A DNA stretch of 64,000 nt, taken from positions 186,001 through 250,000 of the forward strand of contig NZ_CANKXK010000005.1 in assembly GCF_947487605.1 (NCBI RefSeq). Direction: 5' to 3'. The notes beneath the pieces are model-generated. The model made no database searches. It was given only the letters and a program-made list of their open reading frames with translations, and was not told where the DNA came from. How positions within the stretch are numbered: the first letter of the stretch is position 1; the number at the start of each line of letters is the position of its first letter. This document shows positions 1 through 8,941 of this stretch, one piece after another. Made by a program: the position numbers and the translations under genes. Source of the DNA: an uncultured Algibacter sp. Its GTDB lineage: Bacteria > Bacteroidota > Bacteroidia > Flavobacteriales > Flavobacteriaceae.

Positions 1-203
1 CTTATAAAAAAGCGTGGCAACTATTAGACTCCGTTAACAAATCAGCTAAAAAACCAGTAACCATAAATAGTATTGGTGGCAAAGGTGGTGGCGGTGCAGA
101 ACTTACTGATTATGGTAAATCTTTAGTACAAGCCTTTGATGAGATTAATAGGAATTGTTGGGCGTTTTTGGATAAAGAATTGGCGAAAATTGAACGATTA
201 TAA
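1..203 (+). CDS. ModE-like winged-helix regulator, 3' part only
   Basis: This is the C-terminal 66 residues of a protein cut by the window edge, read in the frame that stops at 201-203. The stretch YKKAWQLLDSVNK, then GGKGGGGAELTDYGKSLV, matches the wing and helix pattern of the N-terminal DNA-binding domain of ModE (molybdate-responsive repressor, LysR-like HTH). The protein ends shortly after this domain, so it is the single-domain form without molybdate-binding MOP domains. Its position just before a molybdenum-cofactor operon supports a role in molybdenum-linked regulation, but without MOP domains it is unclear how it would sense molybdate. Family call fairly sure; regulatory target inferred. 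Confidence 0.8.
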   Translation, partial: YKKAWQLLDSVNKSAKKPVTINSIGGKGGGGAELTDYGKSLVQAFDEINRNCWAFLDKELAKIERL

Positions 204-216
204 AAACTATTGTCCC

Positions 217-274
217 TCGAGCGCAGTCGAGAGGCTTAGTTAGTAAAAATAAAATAGGTCTCGACTGCGCTCGA
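217..274. repeat. Perfect 16-bp inverted repeat (TCGAGCGCAGTCGAGA)
   Basis: Arms at 217-232 and 259-274 are exact reverse complements, separated by 26 bases. They lie between the ModE-like gene and the permease gene. There is no T-run after the hairpin, so it is not a classic terminator. From memory, this sequence recurs between genes in flavobacterial genomes; its function is unknown. Confidence 0.8.
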
Positions 275-333
275 CCAAACAATACAACTTATAACTTTAA
301 ATACTCTAGGCACTCTAAGTACTTTTAACTTTT

Positions 334-1074
334 ATGCTTCAAACCGAAAACATATATCTTTTTTTAATCATTCTACCTGTAGTATCCTTTTTATACTCTA
401 GCGTTGGTCATGGCGGTGCAAGCGGCTATTTAGCACTTATGGCTTTATTTTCATTTGCTCCAGAAAGCATGAAACCTACGGCATTATTGCTCAATATTTT
501 CGTTGCTGGAATTTCATTCTACTACTATTTTAAAGCGGGGCATTTCAACAAGAAATTATTTATCTCATTTGCCTTAGCTTCTATTCCAATGGCATACTTA
601 GGCGGTACTTTAGAAGTTGATGCGTCACTTTATAAAAAGATTTTAGCTATTTTATTAATCTTCGCCATTCTAAAAATGCTTAATGTTTTTGGGAAAGAAA
701 GTAACAACATTAAACCAATAAAACTTTGGCAAGGACTCATTTTTGGAGGCTTTATTGGTTTCTTTTCAGGACTCATAGGTATTGGTGGCGGTATCATTTT
801 AACACCTATAATTCTCCTGTTGCATTGGGGGAAAATGAAAGAAGCCGCAGCAGTTTCGGCATTGTTTATCTGGGTGAATTCTGTAGCTGCTTTGGTTGGT
901 CAAATAAGTAGCGACGTTTCAATTGAAAAAGGCACTTTCATATTAGTAGCTATTGCACTTATTGGTGGTATTCTAGGTGGCTATTATGGCAGTAAAAAAA
1001 TAAATAATCAACGTTTACGGTACATTTTAGCTTTTGTCCTAATTATAGCTTGTGCTAAACTCATATTCACATAA
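334..1074 (+). CDS. TauE/SafE-family anion permease
   Basis: A 246-residue, very hydrophobic protein with the two-half layout of the TauE/SafE (sulfite exporter) family. The first half has SSVGHGGASGYLALM near residues 22-36, and the second half has the matching glycine-rich FSGLIGIGGGIILTP near residues 144-158. About eight membrane helices can be seen, so it sits in the inner membrane. The family exports sulfite, sulfoacetate or similar organic or inorganic anions. The mobA start codon follows its stop directly (1072-1075), so it is probably co-transcribed with the molybdenum-cofactor genes. A role in sulfite or oxyanion handling next to molybdoenzymes is inference; the real substrate cannot be read from the sequence. 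Confidence 0.9.
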   Translation: MLQTENIYLFLIILPVVSFLYSSVGHGGASGYLALMALFSFAPESMKPTALLLNIFVAGISFYYYFKAGHFNKKLFISFALASIPMAYLGGTLEVDASLYKKILAILLIFAILKMLNVFGKESNNIKPIKLWQGLIFGGFIGFFSGLIGIGGGIILTPIILLLHWGKMKEAAAVSALFIWVNSVAALVGQISSDVSIEKGTFILVAIALIGGILGGYYGSKKINNQRLRYILAFVLIIACAKLIFT

Positions 1075-1659
1075 ATGAAATACAAAAAGCACATAACAGG
1101 TATTATTTTAGCAGGAGGAAAAAGCTCAAGAATGGGAACAGACAAAGGGTTCTTAATATTGAATAACAAACCCTTCGTGCAATACAGTATTGATGCTTTA
1201 AAACCTTTAGTAGATGAAGTTATTATTGTTTCTGATAATTCTGATTACGATGTTTTCGGGTTAAAACGCATTATAGATATTACCAAAAACGCAGGTCCTG
1301 TTTCTGGAATTTATTCAGGCTTAGAGGCATCAAAAACTGAACTAAACTTGATTTTGAGTTGTGATATTCCGTTGATAACTTCGGAAGTATTAAAACAATT
1401 AATTAATGCTGTAGATGAGAACTCAGAAATTATTCAAGTTGAAAGTAATAGTAAAACAATGCCTTTAATCGCGTTATACAAACGCCCCATAAAAGACAAG
1501 TTCAAAAGTTTTTTAGAACAAGATGAACGTCGGTTAAGAGTAGCTATAAAAGCTTGCAACTATAAAAATGTTGTTTTAGATGAAGTTTATCAAAACACAA
1601 CGGTAAATGTGAACACAAAAGAAGAATTAAAACAAATTAAAGATGCTTATAACGATTAA
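1075..1659 (+). CDS. mobA: Molybdenum cofactor guanylyltransferase MobA
   Basis: MobA joins GMP from GTP to molybdopterin to make the MGD form of the cofactor used by DMSO-reductase-type enzymes. The N-terminus carries the nucleotide-binding signature ILAGGKSSRMGTDKG (residues 11-25), followed by the DIP motif (SCDIPLI, about 100-106) expected for the Mg2+ site. Length (194 aa) is normal. The start ATG is adjacent to the permease stop, and the 3' end overlaps moaD by 17 bp, so the genes are translationally coupled. A likely client in this window is the FdhF/YdeP-type oxidoreductase at 8942-11239. Confidence 0.93.
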   Translation: MKYKKHITGIILAGGKSSRMGTDKGFLILNNKPFVQYSIDALKPLVDEVIIVSDNSDYDVFGLKRIIDITKNAGPVSGIYSGLEASKTELNLILSCDIPLITSEVLKQLINAVDENSEIIQVESNSKTMPLIALYKRPIKDKFKSFLEQDERRLRVAIKACNYKNVVLDEVYQNTTVNVNTKEELKQIKDAYND

Positions 1660-1876
1660 ATATTTCGGACAAATAGCAGAAGTCACTCAAAAAGAAGAAG
1701 AGCAATTAGAAGTTTCTGAATACTTAATTTCTGGAGTTATAAATACTTTGAATACTAAATATTCAGATTTAAAAAACAAAGATTTTCAAATAGCACAGAA
1801 TCAAGAATTAGTAGATTTAGAAACAGAACTAACAGGAGCAGAAATTGCTTTATTGCCTCCTTTTGCGGGAGGGTAA
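1643..1876 (+). CDS. moaD: Molybdopterin synthase small subunit MoaD
   Basis: A 77-residue ubiquitin-fold sulfur carrier. Its C-terminus, ALLPPFAGG, carries the Gly-Gly tail that is adenylated by MoeB and then thiocarboxylated to supply sulfur for molybdopterin. The N-terminal ITIKYFGQIAEV matches the family. Its start lies inside the end of mobA (17-bp overlap). Partners here are moeB (1993) and moaE (3147). Confidence 0.93.
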   Translation: MLITIKYFGQIAEVTQKEEEQLEVSEYLISGVINTLNTKYSDLKNKDFQIAQNQELVDLETELTGAEIALLPPFAGG

Positions 1877-1884
1877 TTAGTCTT

Positions 1885-1913
1885 CCCGCAAGGTCTTTTT
1901 TTAACCTTGTAGG
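1885..1913. repeat. Imperfect palindrome, CCTACAAGGTT family, copy 1
   Basis: Imperfect inverted repeat between moaD and moeB: left arm CCCGCAAGGTC (1885-1895), right arm AACCTTGTAGG. The same palindrome recurs at 1954-1980, 3050-3076 and 3101-3129. Confidence 0.65.
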
Positions 1914-1953
1914 TATAAACGAAAACTAAAAAGATTAGCTATTATTAAGGAAA

Positions 1954-1980
1954 CCTACAAGGTTTTTGAACCCTTGTAGG
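1954..1980. repeat. Palindrome, CCTACAAGG/CCTTGTAGG, copy 2
   Basis: Left arm CCTACAAGG at 1954-1962 and right arm CCTTGTAGG at 1972-1980 are perfect 9-bp reverse complements. The palindrome ends 12 bp before the moeB start at 1993. An alternative TTG start at 1966 would lie inside it and is rejected for that reason. Confidence 0.75.
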
Positions 1981-1992
1981 ATTAACAAAACA

Positions 1993-3090
1993 ATGAGTAG
2001 ATACAACAGACATATCATTTTATCAGAAATCGGACAAGCAGGTCAAGAAAAAATCTCTAATGCTAAAGTGTTGGTTATTGGAGCTGGTGGTTTAGGGTGT
2101 CCAGTTTTGCAATACCTTACCGCAGCTGGTGTTGGAACCATCGGCATCATAGATTTTGATATGGTTGATTTGTCCAACCTACAACGTCAAGTGTTGTTTG
2201 GAACTTCATCACTTGGAAAAAATAAGTCTTTAGCAGCTAAAGAGCGCTTACAAGATTTGAATAACGATATTATGGTTGTTGCATATCCTGAGTTACTCAA
2301 TTACCAAAACGCACTTGTACTATTTCAGGAATATGATATTATTGTGGATGGTTCTGATAATTTTGAAACACGATATTTAGTAAATGATGCCTGCCTTATC
2401 ACGAATAAACCATTAGTTTTTGGTGCTATTTACAAGTTTGAAGGTCAAGTAGCTGTATTTAATTATAACCAGGGTCCAAGTTACCGTTGCCTCTTCCCCA
2501 ACCCTCCGCAAAAAGATTCTGTTCCTAATTGCTCTGAAATTGGTGTTATTGGTGTACTTCCAGGTATTATTGGAAGCATGCAAGCCAATGAAGTTTTAAA
2601 ATTAATTTTGGGATTAGGTGATATTTTATCAGGAAAATTACTATGCTATAATGCACTTAAAAGTGACATCTCAATTTTGAAGATTAAACGAAATGAAGCA
2701 ATTATTCAATCCGTTTTAAAAGAAAAAGATAATTTTAAAAACAAACAGATTAGTATCAATTGCTCAAATAAAATAGATACCATTTCAATAAAAGATGTTT
2801 TGCAGAAAGATAACGTTCAGTTTATTGATGTTAGAGAAGCAAATGAAGCTCCCAAAATTGAAGATTTACAAGTTACTTACATCCCTTTGAGTGAATTAGA
2901 AATGAGTCTAGACAAAATTGATACAACGAAGAGAAAAGTCCTTTTTTGTCAATCAGGAATACGAAGTAAACAAGCTGTAGAGCTATTACAAGAGCTAGAT
3001 ATACAAAACTGCTTTAGTAGTATTGAAGGCGCTACAGAAATAATTCAAACCTACAAGGTTTTTAAAACCTCGCAGGATTTAAAACTATAA
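1993..3090 (+). CDS. moeB: MoeB/ThiF-type adenylyltransferase fused to rhodanese
   Basis: A 365-residue protein that activates the MoaD C-terminus by adenylation and probably carries its sulfur. The MoeB domain has GAGGLGCPVLQYL for ATP binding, DFDMVDLSNLQRQ, and the Cys region VPNCSEIGVIGVLPG. The C-terminal rhodanese domain (about residues 260-350) has an active-site loop CQSGIRS with the sulfur-carrying Cys. The usual zinc-binding cysteines of E. coli MoeB seem absent: CYRC is SYRC here, and I see no second CxxC. The start was set at ATG 1993 (MSRYNRHIIL, the family N-terminus) rather than an in-frame TTG 27 bp upstream inside a repeat. The last codons (3050-3076) are built from another repeat copy. 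It could also serve ThiS, but the context points to molybdopterin. Confidence 0.9.
   Translation: MSRYNRHIILSEIGQAGQEKISNAKVLVIGAGGLGCPVLQYLTAAGVGTIGIIDFDMVDLSNLQRQVLFGTSSLGKNKSLAAKERLQDLNNDIMVVAYPELLNYQNALVLFQEYDIIVDGSDNFETRYLVNDACLITNKPLVFGAIYKFEGQVAVFNYNQGPSYRCLFPNPPQKDSVPNCSEIGVIGVLPGIIGSMQANEVLKLILGLGDILSGKLLCYNALKSDISILKIKRNEAIIQSVLKEKDNFKNKQISINCSNKIDTISIKDVLQKDNVQFIDVREANEAPKIEDLQVTYIPLSELEMSLDKIDTTKRKVLFCQSGIRSKQAVELLQELDIQNCFSSIEGATEIIQTYKVFKTSQDLKL
3050..3076. repeat. Palindrome, CCTACAAGGTTT family, copy 3, inside moeB end
   Basis: Left arm CCTACAAGGTTT (3050-3061) faces AAACCTCGCAGG (3065-3076); 10 of 12 positions pair. It lies within the last codons of moeB, so the repeat contributes the protein's C-terminal residues (TYKVFKTSQD). 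Confidence 0.65.
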
Positions 3091-3100
3091 AGCATAATCA

Positions 3101-3129
3101 ACCTGCAATGTTTTACTAACCTTGTAGGT
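3101..3129. repeat. Palindrome, CCTACAAGGTT family, copy 4
   Basis: Imperfect palindrome between moeB and moaE: ACCTGCAATGTT at 3101-3112 faces AACCTTGTAGGT ending at 3129. It lies about 24 bp downstream of copy 3. Confidence 0.6.
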
Positions 3130-3146
3130 CTAAAACGAAACAAAAC

Positions 3147-3590
3147 ATGAAAGATAAAAAACCAAAAAACGTGTTCCAAGAAGGTGCCATAACTTCAGAA
3201 TTTATAGGCAACTCCATTTATAAACATCAAACCAAAACCAGTATTGGCGCTCATAATATTTTCTTAGGACAAGTTCGTGCTGATAACATTGATGGCAAGA
3301 CCGTTTCTGCTATAGAATATACAGCCTATGAAGATATGGCGAATCAAAAGTTTCACGAGATAAGAGAATCTGCTTTTGAAAAATTCGATTTAACCTGCAT
3401 GCACATTTACCACAGTTTAGGCAAAGTAAAAGTAGGTGAAATATGCTTATTCGTATTTGTATCATCTCCAAGGCGAAAAGTGGTTTTTGAGGCTTTAGAA
3501 TATATTGTTGAAGCTATAAAAGCAGATGTTCCAGTTTTTGGAAAAGAAATTTTTGAAGATGAAAGTCATCAGTGGAAGGTTAATTCTTAA
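3147..3590 (+). CDS. moaE: Molybdopterin synthase catalytic subunit MoaE
   Basis: MoaE, with thiocarboxylated MoaD, turns cyclic pyranopterin monophosphate into molybdopterin. The 147-residue sequence shows the family core GAHNIFLGQVRADN, YTAYEDMANQKFHEI, HIYHSLGKVKVGE, and the C-terminal stretch with conserved basic residues RRKVVFEALEYIVEAIK then PVFGKE; the two lysines there match the catalytic lysines of E. coli MoaE. It sits in the + strand cofactor operon between repeat pairs. Confidence 0.93.
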   Translation: MKDKKPKNVFQEGAITSEFIGNSIYKHQTKTSIGAHNIFLGQVRADNIDGKTVSAIEYTAYEDMANQKFHEIRESAFEKFDLTCMHIYHSLGKVKVGEICLFVFVSSPRRKVVFEALEYIVEAIKADVPVFGKEIFEDESHQWKVNS

Positions 3591-3599
3591 ACTAAAAAT

Positions 3600-3632
3600 A
3601 GACCTGTCAGGTTTCAAAAACCTGACAGGTCT
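3600..3632. repeat. Perfect palindrome AGACCTGTCAGGTTT, copy 1
   Basis: Arms at 3600-3614 and 3618-3632 are perfect 15-bp reverse complements with a 3-base loop, between moaE and moaCB. No T-run follows. A partly decayed copy is at 4579-4611 and another at 21410-21441. Confidence 0.85.
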
Positions 3633-3656
3633 GAAATCAATAACAAACATTAAAGA

Positions 3657-4568
3657 ATGGTAGATATAACTCATAAAAACACAACACTACGAACCGCTGT
3701 AGCTCAAGCCATTGTTAAGGTTAGCAAACCAGAAACTATACAAGCCATAAAAAATGACACCGTTCCAAAAGGCAACGTATTCGCCATGAGTAAAGCTGCT
3801 GGTTTATTAGGCGTAAAACGTACACCAGATATTTTGCCTGATTGCCACCCCTTACCTATTGAATTTACAGGTATTGAATATAAAGTTGATGGTTTAGAAA
3901 TTACGGTTTTATTTACAGTAAAAACCATTTACAAAACAGGGGTTGAAGTTGAAGCTATGCATGGCGCTAGCGTAGTGGCGTTAAACATGTACGATATGCT
4001 CAAACCTATTGATAAAGGTATTGAAATACACACCATTAAGCTTCTGAATAAAAAAGGAGGAAAATCAGATTTCAAAGACACATTCAGAAAAGATTTAACG
4101 GCAGCAGTTGTGGTTTGTAGCGATAGTATTTCCGCTGGTCATAAAGAAGACAGAGCAGGAAAAGCCATAATTAGTAAGCTTGAAAGTTGTGATGTAAAAA
4201 TATCAGAATATATAATCATCCCAGATGAAAAAGGTAGCATTCAACAAAAAGCAAAATCCTATCAAGAGCAAGGTATAGATATGGTTATTTATACTGGCGG
4301 AACTGGGCTTTCAGGGCGTGATGTTACCCCAGAAGCCTTACTTCCAATTTTAGATAGACGAATTCCTGGAATAGAGGAAGCGATTAGAAACTATGGACAA
4401 GAGCGTATGCCTTTTGCTATGTTATCAAGGTCTGTTGCTGGAACACTTGGTGATACTTTAGTTTTAGCACTTCCTGGGTCAACCAATGGTGCAAAAGAAT
4501 CCATGGATGCCATATTCCCTTCTGTACTACATATTTTTAGAATATTAAAAGGCGCTAGACACGATTAA
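3657..4568 (+). CDS. moaCB: Bifunctional MoaC-MogA fusion
   Basis: A 303-residue fusion. Residues 1-140 are MoaC (cyclic pyranopterin monophosphate synthase): KGNVFAMSKAAGLLGVKRT, ILPDCHPLPIE with the catalytic His, VEVEAMHGASVVALNMYD, and the closing D-x-x-K pair of KPIDKGIEI. Residues about 148-303 are MogA/MoaB (molybdopterin adenylyltransferase): AAVVVCSDSISAG, YTGGTGLSGRDVTPEAL and LPGSTNGAKESMDAI. The fusion thus joins the first step after MoaA to a late step, adenylation of molybdopterin before Mo insertion by MoeA, which is not in the window. The ATG at 3657 gives MVDITHKNTTLRTAVA, the expected MoaC start. Confidence 0.92.
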   Translation: MVDITHKNTTLRTAVAQAIVKVSKPETIQAIKNDTVPKGNVFAMSKAAGLLGVKRTPDILPDCHPLPIEFTGIEYKVDGLEITVLFTVKTIYKTGVEVEAMHGASVVALNMYDMLKPIDKGIEIHTIKLLNKKGGKSDFKDTFRKDLTAAVVVCSDSISAGHKEDRAGKAIISKLESCDVKISEYIIIPDEKGSIQQKAKSYQEQGIDMVIYTGGTGLSGRDVTPEALLPILDRRIPGIEEAIRNYGQERMPFAMLSRSVAGTLGDTLVLALPGSTNGAKESMDAIFPSVLHIFRILKGARHD

Positions 4569-4578
4569 AACGAATCAC

Positions 4579-4611
4579 AGACCAGTCAAGTTTTAAAAAC
4601 CTGACAGGTCT
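4579..4611. repeat. Palindrome AGACCTGTCAGGTTT, copy 2 (left arm decayed)
   Basis: The right arm AAACCTGACAGGTCT (4597-4611) is identical to copy 1; the left arm (4579-4593) has two mismatches. It lies between moaCB and moaA, 15 bp before the moaA start. Confidence 0.75.
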
Positions 4612-4626
4612 GAATCGAAAAAATAA

Positions 4627-5634
4627 ATGACAAATAATAAAAACATATTACAAGATTCGCATGGTAGAGACCATGCCTACCTTCGTATTTCGTTAATAGA
4701 GCGTTGCAATTTACGTTGTACCTATTGCATGCCTGAAGAAGGTGTTAAATTATCTCCAAAGAGTCATTTAATGACTTATGAAGAAATTTATGATATAGCA
4801 AAAACCTTTGTAAGTCATGGCGTTACAAAAATTAGACTAACTGGTGGCGAACCTTTAATAAGAAAAGATATCCCTGTAATTTTAGAAAAGCTCTCTACAC
4901 TTCCTGTCGAGCTTTCTATCACTTCAAACGCTGTAATTATTGATAAATTTATTGATGTCTTAAAGGCTAATGGTGTTAACAAAATAAACGTAAGTCTAGA
5001 TTCTTTAGATGCAACAAAATTTAAACACATTACTAGACGTCATGAATTCAAAAAGGTTTATGATAATATTCTTCTTTTAGTACAAGAAGGCTTTACAGTC
5101 AAAGTGAATGCTGTTTTAATGAAAGGCTTTAATGATAATGAAATTATTGATTTTATCAATTTCACTAAAGATCTACCCATTTCTGTTCGGTTTATAGAAT
5201 TTATGCCTTTTGATGGCAATAAATGGGATATGAGCAAAATGGTGTCTTATGCAGAAGTGATGACTTATGTAAATAACGCTTTCGCGGAAAGTAGCATTGA
5301 GCGTTTACAAGATGCACCTAATGACACTTCAAAAAACTATAAAATAAAAGGCTTTAAAGGCAGTTTTGCGGTTATAAGTTCAGTTACCAATCCGTTTTGT
5401 GATTCTTGTAATAGATTGCGTCTAACAGCGAATGGCCAGTTAAAAAATTGTTTGTTTTCATCTGGAGAATCTGATTTATTAACGACACTTCGTGCAGGCA
5501 AATCAATTGAACCCATCATTCAAAAAGCAGTTCAAGCAAAATTTAAAGTTCGTGGTGGGATGGATACTTTAAAGAAACTTCAAGAACCTAAATTACACAC
5601 TAATAACAGGAGTATGATTACTATCGGCGGCTAA
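4627..5634 (+). CDS. moaA: GTP 3',8-cyclase MoaA (radical SAM)
   Basis: MoaA starts cofactor synthesis by rearranging GTP. The 335-residue protein has the radical-SAM cluster motif ERCNLRCTYC (Cys-x3-Cys-x2-Cys, near residues 27-37), the SAM-binding RLTGGEPLIRKD, and the second 4Fe-4S site FCDSCNRLRLTANGQLKNCLF in the C-terminal part. It ends in Gly-Gly (MITIGG), which is conserved in MoaA and needed for activity. It is the last gene of the cofactor operon. The 136 bp after it hold a candidate promoter for the next gene. Confidence 0.95.
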   Translation: MTNNKNILQDSHGRDHAYLRISLIERCNLRCTYCMPEEGVKLSPKSHLMTYEEIYDIAKTFVSHGVTKIRLTGGEPLIRKDIPVILEKLSTLPVELSITSNAVIIDKFIDVLKANGVNKINVSLDSLDATKFKHITRRHEFKKVYDNILLLVQEGFTVKVNAVLMKGFNDNEIIDFINFTKDLPISVRFIEFMPFDGNKWDMSKMVSYAEVMTYVNNAFAESSIERLQDAPNDTSKNYKIKGFKGSFAVISSVTNPFCDSCNRLRLTANGQLKNCLFSSGESDLLTTLRAGKSIEPIIQKAVQAKFKVRGGMDTLKKLQEPKLHTNNRSMITIGG

Positions 5635-5716
5635 AAGGCTTTAATTTCTTTCTTATAATAATTTAACAAAATCTAAAAGTTTAGCTTATTAGTCTTTTGG
5701 ATATGCTAATTATAGG

Positions 5717-5745
5717 TTAGTAGGTTCAAATTTTAAGTATATTTG
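5717..5745 (+). promoter_or_regulatory. Candidate Bacteroidota promoter for the Asp-box protein
   Basis: A perfect TAnnTTTG -7 box, TATATTTG, is at 5738-5745, with a TTA (one off the -33 TTG) 18 bp upstream at 5717-5719. It lies 25 bp before the start at 5771. Confidence 0.4.
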
Positions 5746-5770
5746 ACTAGAACCATGTAACCATTAAAAA

Positions 5771-8700
5771 ATGAAGAAATTATTTTCCTTCAGTATAGTA
5801 TTTTTCCTTTTAACTTCTTTGTTTTCTCAAGAAACAGAAATTTATTTCAAACCCTTAAAATACAGACATATTGGCCCTTTTCAAGGAGGAAGATCTGTTG
5901 CTGTAAGTGGTGTCATTTCAGATCCTTTAACTTATTACATGGGATCTACAGGAGGTGGGCTATGGAAAACAAAAGATGCTGGACAACGCTGGGAAAATAT
6001 ATCAGATGGATTTTTTAAAACAGGGTCAGTTGGAGCGGTTGCTGTTTCGGAGTCTAATCCAAATATTGTGTATTGCGGTATGGGTGAGCATGCTGTTAGA
6101 GCTGTAATGACATCGTATGGTGATGGTGTTTACAAATCTACAGACGCTGGTAAAACTTGGAAGAAAATAGGACTAGATAAAACGCAGCATATTTCAAGGA
6201 TTGTTATCCACCCAACAAATCCAGATATTGTATTTATTGCTGCCCAAGGAGCTTTATATGGTCCATCGAAAGAACGCGGTATTTACAAATCTGTTGATGG
6301 CGGTAAAACATGGAAAAATGTTTTATTTATAAATGATTTAACTGGTGGAGTCGAACTATCTATGGATATGAATTATCCAGAGATAATGTACGCAGCAATG
6401 TGGCATCATCAAAGAAAACCATGGAAAATAATTAGTGGAGGTTCTGGAAGTGGTTTGTATAAATCGACTGATGGTGGTGAAACTTGGAGCCCAATTCACG
6501 AAGGCTTACCTAAAGAAAAAGGTAAAATGGCGATTTCGGTTTGTCGCTCTAACTCCAATAAAGTATATGCCTTAATTGAAAGCGATAGCAACAAAGATTT
6601 AGGTGGATTATTTGTTTCATTAAATGCGGGAGAAAATTGGTCTCGTGTTAGTGATGATAATCGTTTAACGCAGCGAGCTTGGTATTATACAGAGGTTTTT
6701 ACCGACCCAAATAACGAAAATATTGTCTATGTATTAAGTGCTCCAGCTTTAAGATCTATAGACGGTGGAAAAACATGGAGCGTATTAAGAGGTACTCATG
6801 GCGATTTCCATGATCTTTGGATTAACCCAAAAAACTCGAATAACATGGTTATAGCAAACGATGGTGGCTCAGGTATTTCATTTAATTCAGGTAATACATG
6901 GTCTACACAATCAAATATGCCACTTGCTCAATTTTATCGAATCAATACAGATAATCTCTTTCCATATAATGTTTATGGTGGCCAGCAAGATTTTCCATCA
7001 CTAAAAATTGCAAGTTTATCGTATGGAAATTCATCTATTTCAAGTAAAGATTGGTCATATTCTGCAGGTAGTGAGAGTGCTTTTTTAGCTTTCGATCCAG
7101 ACAATCCAAGATACGTAATGGGTGGAAGTTACTTAGGGACAATAAACGTTTTAGATACAGATTCTAATACCAAAACAAAAATAATGGCTGCTCCTATTGA
7201 ATATCTAGGAGAAGATGCCAGAGACATGAAATATCTTTATAATTGGAATGCTCCAATAATAAAGTCTCAACACACTCCAAACACATATTATCATTGCGCC
7301 CAAATGGTGTTGAAAACAAATGATATGGGACGCACATGGAAAGAAATATCTCCAGATTTAACTCGTAATTTAGATGAAAGACAAGGCAAAGGTGGTGGAC
7401 CATATACTAATGAAGCGGTTGGTGGTGAAAATTATGGAACCATAAGTTATATGATAGAATCACCTCATGAAAAGGGTGTTTTTTATACAGGAAGTGACGA
7501 CGGTTTAGTATATATAACCAAAGATGATGGAGAGAATTGGACTAACATAACGCCCAAAGATTTGAAAGAATGTTTAGTTAACGCTATAGAAGTGTCGCCT
7601 CATAATCTAGGAACCGTGTATATTGCTACTACACGATTTAAATTCAATGATCATACCCCTGCGATTTATAAATCGACTAACTACGGAAAAACATGGAAAA
7701 ACATTAGCTCGGGTATTCCTAATGGTTCTTTTACAAGAGTTGTAAGAGAAGATTCAAATCGAAAAGATTTATTGTATGCTGGCACAGAGAAAGGAGTTTA
7801 CATTTCTTTAGATGGTGGTAATACTTGGGAAGCATTTCAGTTAAACTTACCAATTACCCCTATCACAGATTTAAAAGTACATCAAGGTAATTTAGTGGTT
7901 GCTACTTCAGGAAGAGGGTTTTGGATTCTTGATGATCTGTCAGTTTTATCAGAATATAAAAATGATAAAACCCATTTAAAATTGTATTCTCCAGCAGACA
8001 CATACCGAGGTCATTGGGGAAGTCAATTAAATAGTAATAATAAAAAATTTAAAGGTTCAAATACTTTTGAAGGCGTTAACCCTGCGAATGGTATGGTTAT
8101 GTACTACGAGCTTCCAAAGGTAAATGACTCTACAAAAATAAAACTAGAAATTAAAGATAGTAACGGTAACTTGGTAAGGTCTTTTACTTCAGAAAAGGAC
8201 AGCACATTTATAAAGTACGATGGTGGACCTTCAAGCGAGCCTGTTCTAGATAAAAAAGAAGGCTTAAATAGGTTTGTATGGAATATGCGACATGCCACCA
8301 TACCTGGAGTTAAAAATGTTTATATAGAAGCAGATTATAGAGGGCATTTAGCTACACCTGGCACTTATAGTTTAAGTTTAAAATTTAATAACGAAGTTGT
8401 AACAACGGAAGCTAAAATTGTTGAAGTTCCTTTATATCATACTAATGCGAAAGATTATTTGGCTTACAACACTTTCATGAGAGAAATGGAGCAAAATGTA
8501 ACCGAAATGCACAATGTTGTTAATTCATTATTCGAAATACAAAAACAATTAAGAGAAATGATTGTGTTTTTAAAGAAGCATCCTGAAAGCAAATCTTTAG
8601 TTACAGAAGGAGAAAATTTACTAAAAACTCTAAAGGCATGGGATGACGAAATGGTTCAGAGAAAATCAAAAGCATACGATGACGTTGAAAATTTTCAAAA

Positions 8701-8908
8701 TAAATTTACGGCGAACTACCTATTTTTAATTAATCAATCACATAATATATTACCTATAATTAATCAATCATCAAAAGACAGAAAAAAAGAGCTTGATACA
8801 AAATGGGTGCAGTTAAAAAAACAAGCTGAAACTTTTACAAATTCAGCTATACCTGATTTTAATAAAAAACTATGGGATAAAGGTATTGGTGCAATAAAAA
8901 TGAATTAG
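5771..8908 (+). CDS. Secreted Asp-box beta-propeller protein (VPS10/sortilin-like)
   Basis: A 1045-residue protein with a signal peptide ([20 protein letters not shown]). It has about eleven Asp-box (BNR) motifs of the S-x-D-x-G-x-T-W type, near residues 66, 123, 174, 231, 283, 328, 372, 516, 583, 634 and 679, for example [16 protein letters not shown] and SLDGGNTW. These mark two seven-bladed-type propellers as in VPS10/sortilin-like proteins often annotated as glycosyl hydrolase. The last 300 residues are a beta-rich part ([25 protein letters not shown]) and a helical tail. No T9SS sorting tail is seen at the end. Such proteins bind or process peptides or glycans; the activity cannot be told. 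It has its own promoter and probably is not part of the moa operon. Confidence 0.85.
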   Translation: MKKLFSFSIVFFLLTSLFSQETEIYFKPLKYRHIGPFQGGRSVAVSGVISDPLTYYMGSTGGGLWKTKDAGQRWENISDGFFKTGSVGAVAVSESNPNIVYCGMGEHAVRAVMTSYGDGVYKSTDAGKTWKKIGLDKTQHISRIVIHPTNPDIVFIAAQGALYGPSKERGIYKSVDGGKTWKNVLFINDLTGGVELSMDMNYPEIMYAAMWHHQRKPWKIISGGSGSGLYKSTDGGETWSPIHEGLPKEKGKMAISVCRSNSNKVYALIESDSNKDLGGLFVSLNAGENWSRVSDDNRLTQRAWYYTEVFTDPNNENIVYVLSAPALRSIDGGKTWSVLRGTHGDFHDLWINPKNSNNMVIANDGGSGISFNSGNTWSTQSNMPLAQFYRINTDNLFPYNVYGGQQDFPSLKIASLSYGNSSISSKDWSYSAGSESAFLAFDPDNPRYVMGGSYLGTINVLDTDSNTKTKIMAAPIEYLGEDARDMKYLYNWNAPIIKSQHTPNTYYHCAQMVLKTNDMGRTWKEISPDLTRNLDERQGKGGGPYTNEAVGGENYGTISYMIESPHEKGVFYTGSDDGLVYITKDDGENWTNITPKDLKECLVNAIEVSPHNLGTVYIATTRFKFNDHTPAIYKSTNYGKTWKNISSGIPNGSFTRVVREDSNRKDLLYAGTEKGVYISLDGGNTWEAFQLNLPITPITDLKVHQGNLVVATSGRGFWILDDLSVLSEYKNDKTHLKLYSPADTYRGHWGSQLNSNNKKFKGSNTFEGVNPANGMVMYYELPKVNDSTKIKLEIKDSNGNLVRSFTSEKDSTFIKYDGGPSSEPVLDKKEGLNRFVWNMRHATIPGVKNVYIEADYRGHLATPGTYSLSLKFNNEVVTTEAKIVEVPLYHTNAKDYLAYNTFMREMEQNVTEMHNVVNSLFEIQKQLREMIVFLKKHPESKSLVTEGENLLKTLKAWDDEMVQRKSKAYDDVENFQNKFTANYLFLINQSHNILPIINQSSKDRKKELDTKWVQLKKQAETFTNSAIPDFNKKLWDKGIGAIKMN

Positions 8909-8941
8909 CTTTTATTCATATAAGAATTAAAATTACGAGAA

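Noticed and set aside
1966-1992. TTG start nine codons upstream for moeB
   Set aside because: It lies inside the palindromic repeat; the ATG at 1993 gives the normal family N-terminus.
3600-3632. Palindrome as a rho-independent terminator
   Set aside because: The stem is perfect but is not followed by a T-run on either strand, and downstream genes of the operon continue.
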